Origin: Actinomycetota bacterium
GTDB taxonomy: Bacteria > Actinomycetota > Actinomycetes > Nanopelagicales > Nanopelagicaceae
Direction of reading: 5' to 3'
Assembly: GCA_947496345.1 (NCBI GenBank)
Contig: CANMCL010000016.1
Coordinates: 1 to 12,247 of the forward strand
Length of the DNA: 12,247 bases
The notes below the pieces were generated by a model. That model saw only the letters and a program-made list of their open reading frames with translations. It ran no database searches and had not been told where the DNA came from. Below, piece after piece: positions 1 to 4,804 of the stretch (positions are counted from its first letter, which is position 1; the number at the start of each line of letters is the position of its first letter). Both the position numbers and the translations under genes were made by a program.

Positions 1-535
1 AGGTAAGTGAGTAGCGAACCTTGATTGCAACCCAATTCTTGACATACATACAGGTATCTATCTTTGGTACCCAGTCACTAATGTCCCTATCGGACTTTGA
101 GCGGTTAGTCGTAAGAGTTACTGCAATTAATGCTCGCTCATCTGATAAATCATTTGCATAGTCTTGACGTTGCTTTGCAGTCCAAGCCCAAGCGCCACTT
201 CGCCAGGCTTCGGCCAGTGGTACCAAATGGTCTACGTCTAATTTTGAAGCATCGGTTAGGGTCTTGCCATCATAAGCGCTAAGCCATTTGCCACCAGTAA
301 GTTTGCACGTCTTATCTTTTTTCGGTTTAACAATGGCTTCCGCAATTAGAACCTCGGCTCGAGTATCGCAGCCGTTCTTGTTTGCATCTATCCAGTGTTT
401 GAAAAGTGAACGGTCATACCCTGATTCTTTGTCTTGGGCTATTTGGGGAGCGGTAGTTAGGGCATTGGCAGGAATATTGGTTGGAAATGCAAATGTCGAA
501 ATTAGAATTAAGACAAGCGCATAGCGCCTTCTCAC
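1..535 (-). CDS. secreted HNH-family nuclease (DUF1524-like), C-terminus beyond window
   Basis: Translating the minus strand from a GTG at 535 gives an open frame of 178 codons to the left edge, so the 3' end is missing. Residues 1-25 are a signal peptide (RRR, then a hydrophobic run, then an Ala-x-Ala-like end), so the protein is probably exported. The mature part carries the pattern of the small secreted actinobacterial HNH/DUF1524 proteins: D-R-x-L-F-x-x-W near 41-48, DxNKNGCDTR near 50-59, the core DVDHLVPL at 100-107 (catalytic D102-H103) and the NRSKSD asparagine at 144-149. C56 and C77 could form a disulfide outside the cell. It would be a metal-dependent DNA or RNA nuclease, for nutrient scavenging or attack on foreign nucleic acid; the substrate is not visible. 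The GTG begins one base after the stop of the upstream secreted protein gene, which suggests translational coupling. Most other members are only a little longer, so little is missing. Confidence 0.85.
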   Translation of the reverse strand, partial: MRRRYALVLILISTFAFPTNIPANALTTAPQIAQDKESGYDRSLFKHWIDANKNGCDTRAEVLIAEAIVKPKKDKTCKLTGGKWLSAYDGKTLTDASKLDVDHLVPLAEAWRSGAWAWTAKQRQDYANDLSDERALIAVTLTTNRSKSDRDISDWVPKIDTCMYVKNWVAIKVRYSLT

Positions 536-536
536 T

Positions 537-968
537 TTAACGCCACTTCCATATGCAAGTTTGATAAGTTTCAAATCCCTGAACATCAGTAAATTTAATA
601 TCGGCCTTTATGTACTTTGTCTTGTACATAAAAGACTCTAATTTATTGTTTCGAAATTTCATATTGAGGGGCATCTCAATTGTTCTCGATGCAGACTCAG
701 GGTCTTCTATTTCATAAGTTCCCTGAAAAGTCCCACGGCTAAACTTTTCCTTGGTTGAACCATAAAATTTTATGTTGTATTTAAACGAATCTCCTGCGTA
801 GGTGTATAAGGCCACTGCCGAAAGTTCACGATAAGAGCCCTTTGTATCTCTAAGATTTGCCCAGTTTCCACAATCCACCTGTAATTGTGGTCCAATGGCT
901 ATTGCGCTGCTTGGCACGGTTGCTATGAATAGGCCAAGGCAAACTCCTAATATGCGGAGTGACTTCAT
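537..968 (-). CDS. small secreted protein of unknown function
   Basis: This 143-residue protein has a clear signal peptide at 1-24 (MKS, hydrophobic core, then SSAIA), so it is probably exported. The mature part is short, charged and rich in aromatic and beta-prone residues, and its only cysteines are C33 near the start and C138 near the end, which could close a disulfide. I do not recognise a family. The ATG at 968 is preceded by GAGGAG, which sits inside a 41-nt repeat shared with the start region of the gene at 1684. Its stop lies one base before the GTG of the secreted HNH nuclease, so the two are probably translated together. A partner, inhibitor or chaperone of that nuclease is possible but is inference from position only. 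Confidence 0.75.
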   Translation of the reverse strand: MKSLRILGVCLGLFIATVPSSAIAIGPQLQVDCGNWANLRDTKGSYRELSAVALYTYAGDSFKYNIKFYGSTKEKFSRGTFQGTYEIEDPESASRTIEMPLNMKFRNNKLESFMYKTKYIKADIKFTDVQGFETYQTCIWKWR

Positions 969-1003
969 CTCCTCATCTTACTCAACTCTTCTACCTTTGC
1001 CCA
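963..1003. repeat. 41-nt direct repeat, copy 1 (gene junction)
   Basis: It matches 1679-1719 at 38 of 41 positions by direct comparison. On the minus strand it covers the last codons of the upstream gene (G-Q-R-stop), the ribosome binding site, the start ATG and one further codon (Lys) of the downstream gene. Similarity stops abruptly on both sides. The two copies enclose the 159-residue nuclease-like gene and the 65-residue gene. Confidence 0.85.
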
Positions 1004-1188
1004 CCAAATTCTAGGCCACGCCTGTGCGCTTCCTCTGCTGCTCCTTCTAAATGGAGAAGAGCAAAGGTAATTACTCTGTCGTTATCCATCTTTGTAAAGT
1101 CAAACTTTGTGCAGGGTGTATTTAACATTATCGGTTCTTCTACCATTTGAATTTCTTTACCGTTTTTGAGCGGTATTGGCTTAGTCAA
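991..1188 (-). CDS. 65-residue hypothetical protein
   Basis: A short frame beginning with TTG at 1188, with AGGAAAG eight bases upstream as a plausible ribosome binding site. An in-frame ATG at residue 15 is the alternative start. The product has no signal peptide or membrane segment. Its C-terminal half (RVITFALLHLEGAAEEAHRR) looks like one amphipathic helix, and the end is G-Q-R. I recognise no family. It follows the PD-(D/E)XK-like gene by 16 bases and both lie between the two 41-nt repeats, so they probably form one module. A regulatory or inhibitory partner of the nuclease is possible but not shown. Small size and the TTG start keep confidence moderate. Confidence 0.55.
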   Translation of the reverse strand: MTKPIPLKNGKEIQMVEEPIMLNTPCTKFDFTKMDNDRVITFALLHLEGAAEEAHRRGLEFGGQR

Positions 1189-1204
1189 GAATTTAACTTT
1201 CCTG

Positions 1205-1684
1205 TCATCCCAACAAATCCCATTTCTCTAAGTAGTGCTCCATCCACCCATCTGGGGCGGAATCAAACTTGTCTTTATATTTGTTTTGTATTCGGCGCAT
1301 TTTTGTGTAGTTGCGCTGTTGACCTTTAGCACCCGGTGTTGCCAGCCATTTAATCATTTCATCAGTTACAACAGTTGCAACAATCTCCGATGGAATAACA
1401 TAAACGTCACTCTCCTTATCTCCAAGAGCGACAAAACAATAGAAAATGTTTGGGTCTACAATTTTTTCGTGCTTTTCACTCATATGCCAGCCATTATTTA
1501 TATCTTTGCCAGTAATTGTTTTGACCTGAATTAGACGTGGAGGCTTCTCATCCAGGTGGTTGACCAAGATATCTACTTTGGCTGCACCAGGTGGTGCCTG
1601 CGCTGCTAAATATTGGTGATTCAGCAGACGAGATAAAACTAGGTGCTCACCTGCAGCACCAACTAATTGTGTATCTCGCTTCAT
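1205..1684 (-). CDS. PD-(D/E)XK-like nuclease-fold protein
   Basis: This 159-residue cytoplasmic protein opens with G-A-A-G-E-H at 9-14, followed by a helix, a VDIL strand with D38, and IQVKT with Q53 and K55. The spacing E13...D38...Q53-x-K55 matches the PD-(D/E)XK nuclease fold in its E-D-QxK variant, as in Holliday-junction-resolvase-like and DUF4365-like proteins. A later strand DVYVIPSE (93-100) fits the same fold. It would bind metal and cut or hold DNA; the substrate is unknown. The ATG at 1684 has AAGGTGA a few bases upstream, inside the second copy of the 41-nt repeat. The small gene at 991-1188 follows closely. A role in defence or in restriction-like control of incoming DNA is suggested only by its neighbours; a non-catalytic relative is possible. 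Confidence 0.72.
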   Translation of the reverse strand: MKRDTQLVGAAGEHLVLSRLLNHQYLAAQAPPGAAKVDILVNHLDEKPPRLIQVKTITGKDINNGWHMSEKHEKIVDPNIFYCFVALGDKESDVYVIPSEIVATVVTDEMIKWLATPGAKGQQRNYTKMRRIQNKYKDKFDSAPDGWMEHYLEKWDLLG

Positions 1685-1719
1685 CTCGTCACCTTACTCG
1701 ACTCTTCTACCTTTGCCCA
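1679..1719. repeat. 41-nt direct repeat, copy 2 (gene junction)
   Basis: This is the partner of 963-1003, differing at three positions. On the minus strand it spans the G-Q-R-stop end of the 472-residue gene, the ribosome binding site, and the ATG-AAG start of the 159-residue gene. A shorter, weaker resemblance is visible at 3121-3148, ahead of the 472-residue gene, but I do not count it as a third copy. Confidence 0.85.
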
Positions 1720-3125
1720 GACGGAAGGGATGCCAATTTGGCTTCAATCTTTATCAGCATTTCATTCAGGTCATCTAATGAGGAAGTTTCAAGTTTTAGC
1801 CAAGGAATTTTTTTGGCTTTTGCTAGTTTCTCTTTCGTCTTCATTCTTTCAGCATAATCAGGGTTGCTCATCATTCCTGCGAATTCAATTACTAAATCTC
1901 CGATGAGAAAATCACCTCTGAGTAAACCGTTTGGGTTAAACACTTCGTCAAATGGATACATCGGCTCTCGCTCGTGAGAGATGCCATTCTTGGTAAGGAA
2001 TTCACATATTGCACGTTCCCCCATACTGAGACATAAATGGCCATCGGAAGCGATAGAGCGATGTCCGCCTCTGCCTCGCTGACTTTGAGTCAGGAGTCCG
2101 GCCTCTTCCAATAAATGTGCCCAAGAACCGAATAACTTTTTTGCAGTATCCGACCAAGGGAGTAGCGAAGAAACTTTTATCGCGAAAGTAAGTTCGGAAA
2201 TTGGAATTCCACTTTTGTACAACTGCTGAATCACTTTTCTTTTTTGATAGTCGCTTGGTGGAATGAAGCCAAAATATTCAGCGTACGCAACCGTACCTTT
2301 TACATAATTTGACTTGCGCTCCTCAGGCGAGAATCCCAAATGCTTATTGAAATCCGTGCTTGCACTAAAACCCATAGTAAGGCATATGTCACAGAAGAGG
2401 GGTGGAACGCGATTAACCCATTCGTTATTGCTTTGTGGGTAAAAATCTAGTGAGCAAATTACACATTTTGAAACTTCATAATGTTCGCATTTGTAATACT
2501 TTTTTAGAAAACGTTGAAAAAAATAGTTTGATATAAATCCCATTCTTTCAGTTGGGTTAGTTGCACCTGTGATTTTCTTAAACATCGGGGAGAACACTAA
2601 TTCCTGGATTTGAATTCTATATTCGGGAATAAGACATCCGAGTACGTCGCCGAATTGTCCAGTGAAGTTTAAGTGCTCTTCTGGTTTTCTCCTCGGCTTC
2701 TCTTTCAAGTAAAGTTCTGTGTCTTTAGAATCAATATACTCTTTCCATAAGCCTTTGGAATTAGCAATAGCCTCTTCATATGGAGCAAGATTTATTTTAA
2801 AATTATCAAACATCTTTTCCAAGAAATCATCTTGCTCTCTTGTTAATGTAAATGAATCGACAAGATAGGCAATGTCGTATTTTGGATAGAACCCTGACGG
2901 ATAAGATTTTGAGCCACAGGTATGTATGGCCAAATCGATTTTCTCCCGTACAAAGGGTCCGTTGCTGTACTCCTCACCCTTTATTTTTAAGGTTTTATAC
3001 TGAGATGGTTCGAGCGGGCCCTTCTTTTCAAAGCGTTCTCTCAGGTTGTCAAAATTATTTCTATACTTCCAAAATAATTCCTCTACAAAAGATTCCAATT
3101 GCTGCTCAGAGGCGTCTTGATTCAT
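1707..3125 (-). CDS. zinc-finger protein with C-terminal Vsr/DUF559-like endonuclease domain
   Basis: A 472-residue protein with no signal peptide. Residues 1-200 are not recognised. A probable zinc site follows: C213 (or H215), C221-x2-C224 and C245-x2-C248. Residues 270-345 look helical and may bind DNA (YQKRKVIQQLYKSGIPI, then SWAHLLEEAGLL, as in small homing-endonuclease-associated repeats). The C-terminus resembles the Vsr/DUF559 branch of the PD-(D/E)XK fold: SMGERAICEFL with E370, LRGDF with D405, LVIEFAG with E414, then a helix and IPWLKLE. The usual lysine after the second acidic residue is A416 here, as in Vsr-like variants, so catalysis is likely but not certain. The stretch is AT-rich (15 G/C of 60 at 2461-2520 by my count), unlike the core genes. 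It starts at ATG 3125 without a strong ribosome binding site. It may be a defence or selfish nuclease; that is inference. Confidence 0.75.
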   Translation of the reverse strand: MNQDASEQQLESFVEELFWKYRNNFDNLRERFEKKGPLEPSQYKTLKIKGEEYSNGPFVREKIDLAIHTCGSKSYPSGFYPKYDIAYLVDSFTLTREQDDFLEKMFDNFKINLAPYEEAIANSKGLWKEYIDSKDTELYLKEKPRRKPEEHLNFTGQFGDVLGCLIPEYRIQIQELVFSPMFKKITGATNPTERMGFISNYFFQRFLKKYYKCEHYEVSKCVICSLDFYPQSNNEWVNRVPPLFCDICLTMGFSASTDFNKHLGFSPEERKSNYVKGTVAYAEYFGFIPPSDYQKRKVIQQLYKSGIPISELTFAIKVSSLLPWSDTAKKLFGSWAHLLEEAGLLTQSQRGRGGHRSIASDGHLCLSMGERAICEFLTKNGISHEREPMYPFDEVFNPNGLLRGDFLIGDLVIEFAGMMSNPDYAERMKTKEKLAKAKKIPWLKLETSSLDDLNEMLIKIEAKLASLPSGQR

Positions 3126-3170
3126 ATCCGTATTCTGCCTCTACCCACTGTCACTTAGTTAACAGAAAAT

Positions 3171-3222
3171 TTTGTGTCGACTATATGTATATATAACGAG
3201 CGCAGAATTAATAACCTGGGGT
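3171..3222. repeat. about 52-nt imperfect direct repeat, copy A
   Basis: It aligns with 4443-4493. Both start with TTTGTGT, share ATAACG after the same 15-nt spacing, and end with TTAATAACC, then C or T, then GGGGT. My hand alignment gives roughly four positions in five identical with one or two gaps. It lies upstream of the 472-residue gene and downstream of the RDD gene. The copies enclose the two-gene RDD module. Promoter or attachment-site function is not established. Confidence 0.65.
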
Positions 3223-3264
3223 CAAACTATCTCTGCCCACCTCAGCAATGAGAGGCAAAATTAC

Positions 3265-3714
3265 CTATATTGCTTCATTCACGACAATTGTTCCTACCCA
3301 ATAGTCAATCAGTCTTCGATGGGTTGGGCCAAAAGCCCACACAATGTCTACTACGTAAAGCGTAAGTAGTAACAAAACACAAGCAACCAGCACAAACAAT
3401 GCTGCTTGATTTAAATTAAATGCATAAAACCCATAGGCAATTGAGTACGGCGCAGCAAGCGCCCACCCAATCAATACCTGGCGAATAAGCATTTGTCCCC
3501 ACGTCGCCGGCTTTCCGGTAGGTTCATTTAATACTCGTACTTTAAGTAATTGCTTTCCAGGAGTCTGTCCTTTGCCCCAAACAATGAGGCTCCATATTCC
3601 CCAGCCGATAAAACTTGTTACAAAAATCAATCCGGCGTCGACGGCTATCGCTCCTAAGCGATGCTGTGGAGTAGCAAGAACAGGAACGTCCACTTGTACA
3701 TCTGTCATTTGCAT
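3265..3714 (-). CDS. RDD family membrane protein
   Basis: A 149-residue integral membrane protein with the RDD pattern: HRLGAIAVDAGLI near 18-30 (R19 and D26), GQTPGKQLLKVRV at 49-61, and a final RRLIDYWVGTIVV at 133-145. Hydrophobic segments lie near 25-45, 77-97 and 103-124. RDD proteins are small membrane proteins whose roles are mostly unknown; some have been linked to Na+/H+ exchange or to membrane-associated partners. It starts three bases after the stop of the membrane-anchored gene at 3718-4266, so the two are almost certainly co-transcribed. An alternative start is the ATG two codons in. Length is usual for the family. Confidence 0.9.
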   Translation of the reverse strand: MQMTDVQVDVPVLATPQHRLGAIAVDAGLIFVTSFIGWGIWSLIVWGKGQTPGKQLLKVRVLNEPTGKPATWGQMLIRQVLIGWALAAPYSIAYGFYAFNLNQAALFVLVACVLLLLTLYVVDIVWAFGPTHRRLIDYWVGTIVVNEAI

Positions 3715-3717
3715 TTC

Positions 3718-4266
3718 CTATCTACATTCAATCTCTGCCATTTGTCCTGATTTACCTAATTCTTGAACATCATCAAATTTTAACTTTGCTGTTTGCATAG
3801 TGAGTAAAGATGGCAGTGTTGCGTTGTCCCAGGAGACAACAGCATCATTTGAATCTAGCCAATTCAGCGCAGCATAGAGTCCATTTGGACACCCATCCCT
3901 ACTTATAAATTCCACTGAGATGCATCCATAGTCTTCGCACTTGTATGAACCCTTTTCTGCCCACTTCCAAGCAATGTTTGAGTCAGTTGACCAGACTGCA
4001 AATCCAGAAGGCACCCAACTCGAATCCCAATTGGATGTGTCAGAGGTGTCAGATTGAGATGAAAGGAGTTCATCTACAACAGTGGTCCGTGTGGAACCAC
4101 TTCCGACTGAAGCAATAATAGAAATCACCATTAAGACGATTGAGACCCCAAAAAACCACTTGGCAATTTCCCGTGACTGTTTGACACGCCTATCAGCCGG
4201 TATCAATGCGTCCTGGCTGGGAGGACTTTCACCACTAGCGCTTTCCGCATTTGTTACTTCGCCCAT
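3718..4266 (-). CDS. single-pass membrane-anchored protein, function unknown
   Basis: A 182-residue protein with an acidic N-terminus, basic residues at 26-33 (RRVKQSR), one membrane segment at about 36-56, a Ser/Thr/Asp-rich linker (58-83) and a C-terminal domain that would lie outside the membrane. That domain has C110, C115, C126 and C181, and the pattern GC-x-SVEF, then DGCPNGLYAALNWLDS, then a repeated-strand end. I have seen similar small Trp/Cys-containing domains in actinobacterial hypothetical proteins but cannot name a function. It is followed after three bases by the RDD gene. Upstream, TACATT at 4273-4278 (minus strand) lies six bases before the ATG, which fits a leaderless transcript. 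Confidence 0.75.
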   Translation of the reverse strand: MGEVTNAESASGESPPSQDALIPADRRVKQSREIAKWFFGVSIVLMVISIIASVGSGSTRTTVVDELLSSQSDTSDTSNWDSSWVPSGFAVWSTDSNIAWKWAEKGSYKCEDYGCISVEFISRDGCPNGLYAALNWLDSNDAVVSWDNATLPSLLTMQTAKLKFDDVQELGKSGQMAEIECR

Positions 4267-4278
4267 AAAGTAAATGTA
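4267..4278 (-). promoter_or_regulatory. possible -10 element for a leaderless transcript
   Basis: On the minus strand TACATT (4278-4273), matching TANNNT, is followed by six bases and then the ATG at 4266, so transcription would begin at or next to the start codon. No ribosome binding site is present, and leaderless mRNAs are common in actinobacteria. A -35 is not obvious. This is a guess from spacing. Confidence 0.35.
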
Positions 4279-4442
4279 CTCGCTAAGGCAATGCTTTCCA
4301 ATGCCTCAAACAGGCAGGAAAACCTGCGAGTTGGGACAAGTTCTCCCCCACCTGGATATCTCGTATGGGTCGACGGTACTTATGGCTTCAACTCAATGAT
4401 GATTTACACCAGTTAACTTCTGCTCAAATGTTAGGAAAAATA

Positions 4443-4493
4443 TTTGTGTGGGGTGTATTGATACATAACGCCGAGAATTTAATAACCCGGGGT
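4443..4493. repeat. about 51-nt imperfect direct repeat, copy B
   Basis: This is the partner of 3171-3222. Its last base directly abuts the tRNA-half copy beginning at 4494. On the plus strand it contains TTGATA (4458-4463) and TAATAA (4480-4485), 16 bases apart, which could act as a promoter firing into the tRNA-half sequence. Confidence 0.65.
4458..4485 (+). promoter_or_regulatory. possible promoter reading into the tRNA-half copy
   Basis: TTGATA and TAATAA separated by 16 bases resemble a housekeeping -35/-10 pair, ending eight bases before the tRNA-like sequence at 4494. The sequence is AT-rich, so a chance match is quite possible. Copy A keeps TTAATAACC but has a different -35 area. Confidence 0.3.
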
Positions 4494-4524
4494 GCCCCGA
4501 TAGCCCAATGGCAGAGGCAGAGGA
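4494..4524 (+). pseudogene. 5' half of tRNA-Leu, inverted copy
   Basis: These 31 bases are identical to the first 31 bases of the tRNA at 4719-4791, but on the plus strand: acceptor strand, D-arm and the 5' side of the anticodon stem (ending GAGGA). Identity stops exactly before the anticodon loop. After 74 unrelated bases, 4599-4615 again resembles the anticodon loop and 3' stem (13 of 17 bases), but no T-arm is recognisable, so the copy cannot make a normal tRNA. With the intact gene it forms a perfect 31-bp inverted repeat 236 bases apart. Confidence 0.85.
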
Positions 4525-4545
4525 ATCAAAGCGTGAGCGAATGCG

Positions 4546-4591
4546 AAGGCTTGGATTTAGGCTATAAGGCTTCAGCCGAAGGCAAAGGCTT
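4546..4591 (+). repeat. AAGGCTT motif repeated three times at about 20-nt spacing
   Basis: AAGGCTT occurs at 4546, 4566 and 4585. The region can also pair GGCTA (4560-4564) with TAGCC (4593-4597) around an inner GGC-TTCA-GCC hairpin. It follows the tRNA-half copy directly. It could be part of a structured RNA or just degenerate repeat sequence. Confidence 0.4.
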
Positions 4592-4615
4592 GTAGCCAAC
4601 TTTAAATCCTTCTGG

Positions 4616-4635
4616 ATTGTGTATCAATTGTGTAT
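4616..4635. repeat. short tandem repeat ATTGTGTAT, period 11
   Basis: ATTGTGTAT at 4616-4624 is repeated exactly at 4627-4635. The spacing of one helical turn could suit a protein-binding site, but two short copies in AT-rich DNA are weak evidence. Confidence 0.4.
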
Positions 4636-4665
4636 GAGTTAGAAATTAAGATGCTTGGTTTATTC

Positions 4666-4704
4666 TTTAGTTGGTGCAATAATTTACACACGAAGACAAC
4701 TAAA
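4666..4704. repeat. 8-bp inverted repeat downstream of the tRNA
   Basis: TTTAGTTG (4666-4673) is the exact reverse complement of CAACTAAA (4697-4704), with a 23-nt spacer. It lies 14 bases beyond the tRNA 3' end. No T-run follows on the tRNA strand, so a classic intrinsic terminator is not supported; a transcript-end stem or a binding site are alternatives. Confidence 0.45.
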
Positions 4705-4718
4705 TAGGCTTACACCAG

Positions 4719-4791
4719 TGCCCCGAGTGGGGGTCGAACCCACACTGGGAGGATTTTAAGTCCTCTGCCTCTGCCATTGGGCTATCGGGGC
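4719..4791 (-). tRNA. tRNA-Leu (anticodon UAA), short variable loop
   Basis: The minus strand folds into a 73-nt cloverleaf. The acceptor GCCCCGA pairs with TCGGGGC. The D-arm stem has three good pairs plus a C/A mismatch, with GG in the loop. The anticodon stem GAGGA/TCCTC closes the loop CTTAAAA (T33, anticodon TAA). The variable loop is CCAGT, the T-stem is GTGGG/CCCAC and the loop TTCGACC. The discriminator is A and CCA is not encoded. Anticodon and A73 fit leucine reading UUA. However, bacterial tRNA-Leu normally has a long variable arm, and this one has five bases, so its charging identity deserves a check. It lies 13 bases after the uracil-DNA glycosylase gene and may be co-transcribed with it. 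An inverted copy of its 5' half lies at 4494-4524. Confidence 0.9.
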
Positions 4792-4804
4792 CATGCGATA
4801 AGAG

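Larger units (their letters stand above)
4267..4718. other. structured intergenic region between accessory genes and tRNA
   Basis: I see no credible protein gene in these 452 bases. The short open frames on both strands overlap a tRNA-derived repeat and have no supporting start signals. Contents: a GCAGG-AAAA-CCTGC hairpin (4314-4327) without a T-run, repeat copy B (4443-4493), a 31-nt tRNA 5'-half copy (4494-4524), three AAGGCTT motifs (4546-4591), a tandem ATTGTGTAT pair (4616-4635) and an inverted repeat TTTAGTTG/CAACTAAA (4666-4673 and 4697-4704). Confidence 0.7.

Noticed and set aside
288..524. Plus-strand frame of 78 codons at the left end
   Set aside because: It is the shadow of the secreted HNH nuclease read on the minus strand from GTG 535, which has a signal peptide and the full DH...N motif.
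3121..3148. Third copy of the 41-nt junction repeat ahead of the 472-residue gene
   Set aside because: Only TTCAT, CTACC and CCCA pieces match and spacing differs; the similarity could come from shared start and ribosome-binding-site constraints.
4314..4327. Intrinsic terminator at the GCAGG/CCTGC hairpin
   Set aside because: Only five pairs and no T-run on either side; it lies upstream of a gene start rather than after a gene.
4365..4599. Short open frames on both strands (76 codons plus, 68 codons minus)
   Set aside because: They run through the tRNA-half copy and repeat B, have no ribosome binding site, and their predicted peptides look like translated repeat sequence.
4494..4615. tmRNA or complete second tRNA gene
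   Set aside because: No T-arm with TTCRA and no matching 3' acceptor strand follow the 5' half; no tmRNA tag frame or end is recognisable.
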